Part shown: one piece after another, positions 23,949 through 30,710 of the stretch | Layout: every line of letters begins with the position of its first letter | Numbering within the stretch: position 1 is the stretch's first letter | Assembly: GCF_000956545.1 (NCBI RefSeq) | Contig: NZ_JYIT01000062.1 | Location: 1 to 57,500 of the forward strand | DNA length: 57,500 nucleotides | Reading direction: 5' to 3' | Source of the DNA: Microbacterium azadirachtae | Lineage (GTDB): Bacteria > Actinomycetota > Actinomycetes > Actinomycetales > Microbacteriaceae | Translations under genes and position numbers: made by a program | The notes under the pieces: generated by a model | Databases searched by the model: none | Seen by the model: the letters and a program-made list of their open reading frames with translations, nothing else | What the model was told of the DNA's origin: nothing

Positions 23949-24989
23949 TCAGAACAGCATCGCCGACGGCTCCGGAGTGCGCACCACGCGCTCCGGAGCC
24001 GTCCTGCGTGCACGGGCCGGGCGGTCGTCGGAGTGCAGCGCCTCCAGGCCGTGCATCCGGATCAGGGGCTTGACCCGTCGCCCGAGCCATTGCCGGTAGT
24101 CCTTAGGAGCCTCGGCCGCCGCGCCCGGATACAGGGCCCGATACGACGACAGCAGGTCGGGCCGATGCTCGGAGAGCCATTGCAGGAACCACGGCTTCAC
24201 CCCGGCGCGCAGGTGCAGCGCGCCGTAGATCACATGGTCGGCACCGGCCTCCCTGATCCGGCGCAGCGCGCCGTCGATCGCGTTCACCGAGTCTGTCAGG
24301 TGCGGCAGGATCGGCATCAGGAACACCCCCACCCGGAATCCGGCGTCGCTCAGCGCTCGCACGGTGTCGAGCCGTGCCTGCGTGGACGGGGCTCCGTGCT
24401 CGATCGCCTCGCGCAGCGTCTCATCGAACATCGCGATCGACAGCTGCACGTCGACGGGGACCTGCGCGGCCGCGTCGACGAGCAGAGGGATGTCGCGGCG
24501 GATCAGAGTGCCCTTGGTCAGCACGGAGAAGGGGGTGCCGGACTCCGCGAGCGCGCGGATGATCCCCGGCATCAGGCGGTACCGTCCCTCGGCGCGCTGA
24601 TACGGATCGGTGTTCGTCCCGAGAGCGACGGTCTCGTGCCGCCAGGATCCGTGCCGCAGCTCTTTCTCGAGCGTCTCGACGACGTTGACCTTGACGACGA
24701 TCTGCGAATCGAAGTCGCGCCCCGCGTCCAGGTCCAGATACGTGTGGGTTCCCCGGGCAAAGCAGTACGAACATGCATGACTGCAGCCCCGGTAGGGGTT
24801 GACCGTCCAGGAGAACGGCATCTTCGACGGACCGGGCACGTGGTTCAGTGCGGACTTCGCGAGCACCTCGTGGAACGTCATCCCGGCGAAGTCGGGCGTG
24901 GTCACGGTGCGCAGGAAGCCTGTGCGGTTCTCCATGCCCGGCAGTGCCTGAGCGTCGGTGTCGTCGATCCTCTGCCCTTGCCATCTCAT
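23949..24989 (-). CDS. Radical SAM protein, Rv2578c family
   Basis: A 346-aa protein. Cluster motif C69-x3-C73-x2-C76 in NPYRGCSHACSYCFAR, then TNTDPYQRAEGRYRLMPGI and SVLTKGTLIRRDIPLL, the hallmarks of the Rv2578c/SplB-like group (COG1533). Known: the group is widespread in actinobacteria without a defined reaction; spore photoproduct lyase is a distant relative. The start at 24989 fits a strong promoter whose transcript begins on the ATG. It is divergent from the VanY-type gene, with about 97 nt between the two start codons. Confidence 0.85.
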   Translation of the reverse strand: MRWQGQRIDDTDAQALPGMENRTGFLRTVTTPDFAGMTFHEVLAKSALNHVPGPSKMPFSWTVNPYRGCSHACSYCFARGTHTYLDLDAGRDFDSQIVVKVNVVETLEKELRHGSWRHETVALGTNTDPYQRAEGRYRLMPGIIRALAESGTPFSVLTKGTLIRRDIPLLVDAAAQVPVDVQLSIAMFDETLREAIEHGAPSTQARLDTVRALSDAGFRVGVFLMPILPHLTDSVNAIDGALRRIREAGADHVIYGALHLRAGVKPWFLQWLSEHRPDLLSSYRALYPGAAAEAPKDYRQWLGRRVKPLIRMHGLEALHSDDRPARARRTAPERVVRTPEPSAMLF

Positions 24990-24995
24990 GCAGAC

Positions 24996-25024
24996 ATTCG
25001 AACATAACGACGATACTGAGTCAA
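24996..25024 (-). promoter_or_regulatory. Promoter of the radical SAM gene, leaderless
   Basis: TTGACT (25019-25024), 17-nt spacer, TCGAAT (24996-25001), then six bases (GTCTGC) and the ATG. This is the clearest complete promoter of the leaderless set. Confidence 0.65.
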
Positions 25025-25074
25025 GCATCGATCGGTCGAAGATTCGAAAGTGGGCGATCTTCAGGTCGGGCGGT

Positions 25075-25080
25075 GAGAAT
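25075..25080 (+). promoter_or_regulatory. Possible -10 of the VanY-type gene
   Basis: GAGAAT, then GGAGCC and a GTG start. The GGAG could also act as a close ribosome site. Confidence 0.3.
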
Positions 25081-25086
25081 GGAGCC

Positions 25087-26055
25087 GTGGCTTACCCGAG
25101 GCAACCGACGCGCGGTCGCGGCATGCATCCGCGTCTGGTGCTCGTGGCGTCCGTCACGATCGGTCTGGCGGTCGCGCTGATCGGCGCGCTCTGGTCGCTC
25201 GCCGACGGCTCGGCGCAGAACGGGCCGCGCGGCGCGGGCGTGAAGGATCCGGATCCGGCCGCCGCGGCGCGCATCGAGATGCCTGCGGCCGCCACCAGCC
25301 TTCCGGCGGTGCGGCTGCGTGCGGTCACGGCGGCGGATCCGTGCGCGCTCCCGGCCGTGCAGCAGGCGCTGGCGTCCGGCGGGGACGACGCCGTGATCGG
25401 TGCGTTCGGTGGAGGCGCCGCGTTCCGCGCGGCGGTCGCGACCGGGAACGCGCCGTGCATCGACCTGGCAGACCCGAACCGCGACTGGGTCGTGGTGAAC
25501 AAGATCCGTCCGCTGAACCCGATCACCTTCGCGCCGTCGTCGTTCGGCGATCCCGCGCTCTCGGTGGACGGAGCCGGATCCGTCCGCTCGGACGTGGCCC
25601 AGGCCCTCGACCGGCTCTCCGCGGGGGCGGATGCCGCGGGCGTGGGCTCGATCGCGCTCGCCAGCGGATACCGCTCCTACGACACCCAGGTGCAGACCTA
25701 CTCGGGGCAGATCGCGCAGTACGGGCAGGCGCAGGGAGACGCGCTGTCCGCCCGTCCCGGGCACAGCGAGCACCAGACCGGTCTGGCCGCCGATGTCGTC
25801 TCCTGCGCGGGCGGCTGCGGCAGCATCGACTCGTTCGGCGGCACCGACGCCGGCGCATGGGTGGCGCAGAACGGCTGGCAGTACGGCTTCATCGTGCGCT
25901 ACGTCGCGGGGCAGACGCCGATCACCGGGTACGACGCCGAGCCCTGGCACCTGCGCTACGTCGGCGTTCCCCTCGCGACCGCCTATCACGACGGGGGATA
26001 CGCCACCCTTGAGCAGTTCTTCGGGCTCCCCGCGGCTCCCGCCTACGCGGGATGA
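25087..26055 (+). CDS. D-alanyl-D-alanine carboxypeptidase, VanY/M15B family
   Basis: A 322-aa membrane-anchored or secreted zinc peptidase that trims D-Ala from peptidoglycan stem peptides. Seen: a basic start and one TM/signal segment (LVLVASVTIGLAVALIGALW), a linker to about residue 75, then the M15B domain with SGYRSYDTQVQTY, the zinc motif SARPGHSEHQTGLAADV (His and Asp) and the second zinc/catalytic motif EPWHLRYVG. Cys pairs in CIDLADP and SCAGGCGS suggest disulfides outside the cell. Start choice is uncertain: GTG 25087 keeps the basic N-terminal region; ATG 25123 would still give a signal segment. Confidence 0.85.
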   Translation: MAYPRQPTRGRGMHPRLVLVASVTIGLAVALIGALWSLADGSAQNGPRGAGVKDPDPAAAARIEMPAAATSLPAVRLRAVTAADPCALPAVQQALASGGDDAVIGAFGGGAAFRAAVATGNAPCIDLADPNRDWVVVNKIRPLNPITFAPSSFGDPALSVDGAGSVRSDVAQALDRLSAGADAAGVGSIALASGYRSYDTQVQTYSGQIAQYGQAQGDALSARPGHSEHQTGLAADVVSCAGGCGSIDSFGGTDAGAWVAQNGWQYGFIVRYVAGQTPITGYDAEPWHLRYVGVPLATAYHDGGYATLEQFFGLPAAPAYAG

Positions 26056-26217
26056 CGGAGCGCGACGGCCGCCGCGAGAGGGTATGGACCGTTCGCACAA
26101 AGCGTGACACGCAGTCTCACCCGTGGTGGGATGCATTCCCACAATCGAGGCGGAGATCCCCGGAAGTCCGCATAGGATCGCGAGTGCGAAGACGCACACA
26201 CGATCTGGAGGAGCGCG

Positions 26218-27381
26218 ATGGAACGCGACATCTACGACGAGGATCACGAGGCTTTCCGGGGTCTCGTCAAGGAGTTCATCGGTCGCCACGTCACGAATGA
26301 GGCCATCGAGCGCTGGGAGGCGGCCGGCGAGATCGACCGCGCGACCATGCTCGCGGCCGGCGAGGCGGGCCTGATCGGGCTCTCCGTGCCGGAGGAGTTC
26401 GGCGGCGCCGGGATGCTTCAGGACTACCGCTTCCGCACGATCGTGATGGAGGAGGTCATCGCGGCCGGAGCCGGGTCGCTGGCCGGCGCGTTCGGGATCC
26501 AGGACGACCTGGCCGTGCCGTATCTCGTGCACATGGGCACGCCGGAGCAGAAGGCGAAGTGGCTGCCCCGCATGGCGACGGGCGAGGTGCTCGGTGCGCT
26601 CGCGATGACCGATCCCGGCGCGGGCTCCGATCTGCGCGGCATCAAGACCAATGCGAAGAAGGTCGACGGCGGATACATCCTCAACGGAGCCAAGACCTTC
26701 ATCTCCTCCGGGACCACGGCCGACATCGTCGTCACGTTTGTCAAGACCGGCGAGGGCAACCGCCCCGACGCCTTCAGCCTGCTGATCGTCGAGAAGGGCA
26801 TGGAGGGCTTCGACCAGGGCAAGAAGCTCAGCAAGATGGGCTTCCACGGCTGGGACACGGCGGAGCTGAGCTTCACCGACGTGTTCATCCCCGACGAGAA
26901 CCTGATCAGCGGCAAGGAGGGGCAGGGCTTCATCCAGCTGATGATGAACCTTCCTCTCGAGCGCCTCTCGATCGGCGTGGCCGCGGCGGCCGCGGCCGAG
27001 GCGGCGACGAAGTGGACCATCGCCTACACCAAGGATCGCGAGGCGTTCGGCGAGCGCATCGCCGACTTCCAGAACACGCGCTTCCGCCTCGCCGACATGG
27101 TCACCACGACCGAGGTGATGTGGGCGTACGTCGACCGCGCGCTGCTCGCCTACAAGGACAGCAAGCTGTCGGCCGAGGATGCCGCGAAGGTCAAGTTCTG
27201 GACGACCGAGCGCGAGTGGGAGGTGCTCGACACGGGTGTGCAGCTGCACGGCGGCTACGGCTACATCATGGAGTACCCGATCGCGAAGGCCTTCACCGAC
27301 GCCCGCGTGCACCGCATCTACGGCGGCACGAACGAGATCATGCGCGACCTGGTCGGTCGGCAGATCGCCGGCAAGCGCTGA
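26218..27381 (+). CDS. Acyl-CoA dehydrogenase (long-chain/isovaleryl type)
   Basis: A 387-aa FAD enzyme catalysing alpha,beta-dehydrogenation of an acyl-CoA. Seen: VPEEFGGAGM, LAMTDPGAGSDLRGI (FAD contacts), ILNGAKTFISSG, the mid-domain KMGFHGWDTAELSFTDVFIP, LPLERLSIGVA, TKDREAFGERIADFQ, and QLHGGYGYIMEYP. The C-terminal motif is YGGTNEIM, with Gly where medium-chain enzymes carry the catalytic Glu; in this subgroup the Glu of the P-x-ERL motif is the likely base. Length and a GGAGG ribosome site fit the start. Monocistronic, with a terminator 20 nt after the stop. Confidence 0.92.
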   Translation: MERDIYDEDHEAFRGLVKEFIGRHVTNEAIERWEAAGEIDRATMLAAGEAGLIGLSVPEEFGGAGMLQDYRFRTIVMEEVIAAGAGSLAGAFGIQDDLAVPYLVHMGTPEQKAKWLPRMATGEVLGALAMTDPGAGSDLRGIKTNAKKVDGGYILNGAKTFISSGTTADIVVTFVKTGEGNRPDAFSLLIVEKGMEGFDQGKKLSKMGFHGWDTAELSFTDVFIPDENLISGKEGQGFIQLMMNLPLERLSIGVAAAAAAEAATKWTIAYTKDREAFGERIADFQNTRFRLADMVTTTEVMWAYVDRALLAYKDSKLSAEDAAKVKFWTTEREWEVLDTGVQLHGGYGYIMEYPIAKAFTDARVHRIYGGTNEIMRDLVGRQIAGKR

Positions 27382-27399
27382 GCGCCCGACGCACCTTCT

Positions 27400-27435
27400 C
27401 GAACGCCCCTGGACCCACGGATCCGGGGGCGTTCG
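27400..27435 (+). terminator. Terminator after the acyl-CoA dehydrogenase gene
   Basis: CGAACGCCCC (27400-27409) pairs with GGGGCGTTCG (27426-27435), with a further GGA/TCC pairing inside the loop. The T-tract is weak. Confidence 0.65.
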
Positions 27436-27541
27436 TCGTCGATCGATCGAGCGGTCTCCACAATCGCGGATCCTGCACAGGTGTGCACCGGTTGCGTTCT
27501 CTGCGGACCGCGGGCCCTGCCCGGGCGTCAGGCTGGCCCGC

Positions 27542-27991
27542 ATGAATCCAGAGACTCTGCGCGATCACGCGCTCACGGAAGACGACGACCTCCGCGACGC
27601 GGTGGAGCTGCTGCTCCACCGCGCGGGCCAGCGACGGCTGTGGTTGCTCTTCCTCGACGGCCGCGGGCGGCTCGGGGATCCGCTCATGCCGATGGCCGAC
27701 TACCCGTCCGACCCGCTCGACCCGGTCTCGATCGAGGATGTCGACGACGTCACGCAGGCGCAGGTGCTCGCGCATCGGATCGAGATGCTCCGCGAGCTCA
27801 CCGGCAACGCGGCCGTCGTGCTCGTGTGGGAGCGCGTCGGCGATGAGACGGTGGGCGGCGAAGGCGACGAGGTCCGGCTCTGGGCCAGGGCGATGCGGCG
27901 GCAGGCGTCGTCTCTCGGTCTCCCCCTGCGCGCGCAGCTTCTGCTCCACGAGGACGGTGCGCGGCTGCTCCGCGCCGTCGACGGAGCCTGA
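27542..27991 (+). CDS. Hypothetical protein, 149 aa
   Basis: Not recognised. A soluble acidic protein with a compact alpha/beta look: LRDAVELLLHRAGQRRLWLLFLDGRGRL, a Pro/Asp-rich loop (DYPSDPLDPVSIEDVDD), then NAAVVLVWERVGD, a helix LWARAMRRQASSLGLPLRAQ and LLLHEDGARLL. The alternation of a strand reporting 'LLFLDGRGRLGD' and a central-site peptide recalls small actinobacterial proteins of unknown role, but I cannot name a family. CAGGCT lies 7 nt before the ATG and there is no ribosome site, so it may be leaderless. It is flanked by terminators on both sides, so it is monocistronic. Confidence 0.7.
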   Translation: MNPETLRDHALTEDDDLRDAVELLLHRAGQRRLWLLFLDGRGRLGDPLMPMADYPSDPLDPVSIEDVDDVTQAQVLAHRIEMLRELTGNAAVVLVWERVGDETVGGEGDEVRLWARAMRRQASSLGLPLRAQLLLHEDGARLLRAVDGA

Positions 27992-28057
27992 CGATCGCGC
28001 GCATCGCGCGCATCGTGCGCTCGCCGCCTTCGTGTCGACCTGATCGTGCGACGGTGC

Positions 28058-28083
28058 CACCCCGGATCCTCGGATCCGGGGTG
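28058..28083 (+). terminator. Terminator after the 149-aa gene
   Basis: A perfect palindrome: CACCCCGGATCC (28058-28069) and GGATCCGGGGTG (28072-28083) around TC, effectively an 11-bp stem with a CTCG tetraloop, followed by TTCGTCGTCGTCC. Confidence 0.7.
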
Positions 28084-28130
28084 TTCGTCGTCGTCCTGAG
28101 GGTGCCCGCGGGAGCGGGAAAAAAGATCGC

Positions 28131-28194
28131 TATTCAGTGTTGCTATGTACCGGTACTCAGTGTTACTGTCTACCGGTAGTCAACAACACTGAGT
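28131..28194 (+). promoter_or_regulatory. PadR-operon promoter embedded in an array of operator repeats
   Basis: Two 25-bp direct repeats (28131-28155 and 28154-28178) each hold a CAGTGTT half and a palindrome, GTACCGGTAC (28148-28157) or CTACCGGTAG (28170-28179). A third half in opposite orientation, AACACTGAGTA (28184-28194), is the exact inverse of TACTCAGTGTT (28154-28164). A promoter lies inside: TTGCTA (28140-28145), 18 nt, TACTGT (28164-28169). The downstream PadR protein is the obvious ligand for autorepression. Confidence 0.75.
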
Positions 28195-28214
28195 AAAAGA
28201 AGGAGGCGATCGCG

Positions 28215-28571
28215 ATGGCGAGTCAGATGACCGAGATGCTCAAGGGCACTCTCGAAGGGATCGTCCTGGCGATCCTGGCCGAGCGATCGGCCTACGGATA
28301 CGAGATCACCACGCGGCTGCGGGACGGAGGGTTCTCCGACATCGCGGAGGGCACGGTCTACGCGCTGCTGGTGCGCATCGAGCAGAGGGGCCTCGTGGAC
28401 GTGGAGAAGGTCCCCTCCGAGAAGGGGCCGCCGCGCAAGGTGTACTCCCTCAACAGCCAGGGGCGGGATCAGCTCGCCGAGTTCTGGAGGACCTGGAGCT
28501 TCCTCGCAGAGCACATCGAACAGCTCCGCCACACCGACAGCAGCACGACCGACACGAATGAAGGAGCCTGA
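28215..28571 (+). CDS. PadR-family transcriptional regulator
   Basis: A 118-aa winged-helix repressor. Seen: MLKGTLEGIVLAILAERSAYGYEITTRLRD, the recognition region EGTVYALLVRIEQRGLVDVE, and the wing with PPRKVYSLNSQGRDQLAEF, all typical of PadR subfamily 1; a short C-terminal helix supports dimers. PadR proteins often sense toxic small molecules and repress neighbouring efflux genes. It heads an operon with a DUF1048 gene and a DrrAB-like exporter. A strong AGGAGG ribosome site precedes the ATG. Confidence 0.93.
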   Translation: MASQMTEMLKGTLEGIVLAILAERSAYGYEITTRLRDGGFSDIAEGTVYALLVRIEQRGLVDVEKVPSEKGPPRKVYSLNSQGRDQLAEFWRTWSFLAEHIEQLRHTDSSTTDTNEGA

Positions 28572-28572
28572 C

Positions 28573-28938
28573 ATGGCCGCCAAGTGGATCGAAGCCCTCA
28601 CCGGGTCCCTCGAGCAGAAGAAGCAGTACCGGCAGTACAAGGCCCGCATCGAGGCCCTTCCCGAGCCCTACGGCACGGTCGCCAAGGCCACGGACCGCTA
28701 CCTGATGGTCGCCGGCGGCATCGTCGACGGCGATGTCATGGTCACGATGCTCACCGACCTCGCCGATCTCTGGGAGCGCGCAGCGGCCGACGGCACGCCG
28801 GTGCGCGACATCGTGGGCGACGACCCGGCAGAGTTCGCCGAGACGTTCGCCCGCGCCTACAACGGCAAGGTGTGGCTCGACAAGGAGCGCACCCGCCTCA
28901 ACAAGGCGGTCGACGACGCCGCCCGGAAGGAGAAGTGA
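28573..28938 (+). CDS. DUF1048 family protein
   Basis: A 121-aa helical protein. KWIEALTGSLEQKKQYRQYKARIEALPEPY and GDVMVTMLTDLADLWERAA, then FAETFARAYNGKVWLDKERTRL, match the DUF1048 pattern, a family almost always encoded next to PadR regulators and ABC exporters; its function is not known, but it may be a partner of the regulator. GGAG within the padR tail supports ATG 28573, one base after the padR stop. An ATG at 28558 is in frame but overlaps padR and lacks a better site. Confidence 0.85.
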   Translation: MAAKWIEALTGSLEQKKQYRQYKARIEALPEPYGTVAKATDRYLMVAGGIVDGDVMVTMLTDLADLWERAAADGTPVRDIVGDDPAEFAETFARAYNGKVWLDKERTRLNKAVDDAARKEK

Positions 28939-28940
28939 TC

Positions 28941-29756
28941 ATGACCACCACCCTCGCCCCCGCGATCCGCGTGCAGGGCGTCACCAAGGCGTTCAAGGAC
29001 CTGCAGGTGCTCCGCGGCGTCGACTTCGAGGTCGAGCGGGGCAGCATCTTCGCCCTGCTCGGCTCGAACGGCGCAGGCAAGACCACCCTGGTGCGCATCC
29101 TCTCCACGCTGCTCAAGGCCGACGGCGGCACCGCCACCGTGCAGGGCCACGACGTCGCCGCCGCGCCGAACGACGTGCGCGAGTCGATCAGCCTCACGGG
29201 GCAGTTCGCCGCCGTCGACGAGGTCCTCAGCGGACGCGAGAACCTCGTGCTCGTCGCGAAGCTCCGTCACCTGAAGGATCCCGGATCCGTCGCCGACGCC
29301 CTGCTCGCCCGGTTCTCGCTCACCGACGCGGGCGGGCGCCGCGCGGGCACCTATTCCGGCGGCATGCGCCGGCGCCTCGACATCGCGATGAGCCTGATCG
29401 GCAACCCGCCGATCATCTTCCTCGACGAGCCGACGACCGGTCTCGACCCGCAGGCGCGGATCGAGGTCTGGGACACCGTGAAGGAGCTCGCCGACGGCGG
29501 CACGACCGTGCTGCTGACCACGCAGTATCTCGATGAGGCGGAGCAGCTGGCCGACCGGATCGCGATCCTGCACGAGGGCACCATCATCCAGAACGGCACC
29601 CTCGAAGAGCTCAAGAAGCTGCTGCCCCAGACGACCGTCGAGTACGTCGAGAAGCAGCCCACCCTCGAGGAGGTCTTCCTCGCCCTGGTCGGTCCGTCCG
29701 CGGCCGGCGACACCACGGAGGCACGCCCCGTGAACCAGAAGGAGGCATCGAAATGA
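28941..29756 (+). CDS. ABC exporter ATPase, DrrA-like
   Basis: A 271-aa ATPase of the daunorubicin-resistance (DrrA/ABC-2) group. Seen: Walker A GSNGAGKTT, the Q-loop SLTGQFAAVDEVLSGRENL, signature YSGGMRRRLDIAMSL, Walker B IIFLDEPTTGLDP, switch region TQYLDEAEQLADRI where Gln replaces the usual His in the drug-exporter manner, and a short C-terminal domain LEEVFLALVG. It powers the permease encoded next, which it overlaps by 4 nt. GGAGA precedes the ATG. Substrate unknown; a toxic lipophilic compound is likely from the family and the PadR context. Confidence 0.92.
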   Translation: MTTTLAPAIRVQGVTKAFKDLQVLRGVDFEVERGSIFALLGSNGAGKTTLVRILSTLLKADGGTATVQGHDVAAAPNDVRESISLTGQFAAVDEVLSGRENLVLVAKLRHLKDPGSVADALLARFSLTDAGGRRAGTYSGGMRRRLDIAMSLIGNPPIIFLDEPTTGLDPQARIEVWDTVKELADGGTTVLLTTQYLDEAEQLADRIAILHEGTIIQNGTLEELKKLLPQTTVEYVEKQPTLEEVFLALVGPSAAGDTTEARPVNQKEASK

Positions 29757-30517
29757 CCAGTCACGTCCTCAGCGACACCGGCACCCTGACGGGCCGATCG
29801 CTCAAGCACATCCTGCGCAGCCCCGACACGATCATCACCACCGCGGTGACCCCGATCGCCCTCATGCTGCTGTTCGTCTACGTGCTCGGCGGCGCGATCC
29901 ACACCGGATCCGACGAGTCGTACATCAACTACATGCTCCCGGGCATCCTGCTGATCACGATCGCCTCGGGCATCGCCTACACCTCGTACCGGCTGTTCCT
30001 CGACCTGCAGGGCGGGATCTTCGAGCGGTTCCAGTCGATGCCCATCGCACGTTCGAGCGTGCTGTGGGCGCACGTGCTCACCTCGGTGGTCGCGAACATC
30101 GTCTCGGTCGCGATCGTGGTCGGGGTCGCGTTCGCCATGGGGTTCCGCACGGGAGCCTCGGTCGGAGCGTGGCTGGCGGTGGCGGGGATCCTCATCCTGT
30201 TCACCCTGTCCCTCACCTGGCTCGCGGTGATCGCCGGGCTCAGCGCCAAGACCGTGGACGGTGCGAGCGCCTTCAGCTACCCGCTGATCTTCCTGCCGTT
30301 CATCAGCTCGGCGTTCGTCCCGACGTCCTCGATGCCCGGACCCGTGGCCTGGTTCGCCGAGAACCAGCCGGTCACCTCGATCGTGAACACGATCCGCGCC
30401 CTGTTCGCCGGCACGCCGGTGGGATCGAGCATCTGGATCGCGCTCGCCTGGATGGTCGGGATCCTGGTCGTCGCGTACATCGCCGCGATCGCCATCTACC
30501 GGAAGAAGATCAGCTGA
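29753..30517 (+). CDS. ABC-2 type exporter permease, DrrB-like
   Basis: A 254-aa membrane protein with six predicted TM segments. Seen: the cytoplasmic start GRSLKHILRSPDTIITTAVTP, YVLGGAI, YINYMLPGILLITIASG, the coupling segment GIFERFQSMPIARSSVLWAHVL, FISSAFVPTSSMPGPVAWFAENQPVT typical of DrrB permeases, and a final TM before a basic IYRKKIS tail. With the preceding ATPase it forms a half-size exporter that works as a 2+2 complex. Last gene of the PadR operon; a hairpin follows 55 nt later. Confidence 0.9.
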   Translation: MTSHVLSDTGTLTGRSLKHILRSPDTIITTAVTPIALMLLFVYVLGGAIHTGSDESYINYMLPGILLITIASGIAYTSYRLFLDLQGGIFERFQSMPIARSSVLWAHVLTSVVANIVSVAIVVGVAFAMGFRTGASVGAWLAVAGILILFTLSLTWLAVIAGLSAKTVDGASAFSYPLIFLPFISSAFVPTSSMPGPVAWFAENQPVTSIVNTIRALFAGTPVGSSIWIALAWMVGILVVAYIAAIAIYRKKIS

Positions 30518-30572
30518 TCGAGCCGCTCCGCTCATGCGAACAGGCTCGGCAACCGGCTCCTCCGAACCGGAT

Positions 30573-30612
30573 CGAACCGCCTTCGGCGCCCCGTGCGCCC
30601 GGAGGCGGTTCG
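30573..30612. terminator. Terminator hairpin between convergent exporter and ECF operons
   Basis: CGAACCGCCT (30573-30582) pairs with AGGCGGTTCG (30603-30612), a perfect 10-bp stem around a 20-nt GC-rich loop, within the 193-nt gap 30518-30710. A second GGCGGTTCG follows. The rest of the gap shows nothing further. Confidence 0.6.
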
Positions 30613-30710
30613 AGGCGGTTCGGCCCCAGGCCGCGGCTTGTCCCGTTTCGAAGCGCGCATCTGACCCGATCTCCCCGAGGGATGCAGCCAATTGCGCGCT
30701 TCGAAGTCGG

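Noticed and set aside
24958..25086. Longer N-terminus for the VanY-type protein beginning at an upstream ATG.
   Set aside because: It would overlap the divergent radical SAM start and promoter and would put more than 50 hydrophilic residues before the signal segment.
28131..28194. Attachment site or transposon end, because of the clustered repeats.
   Set aside because: No integrase, transposase or target duplication is present; position over a promoter fits an operator.
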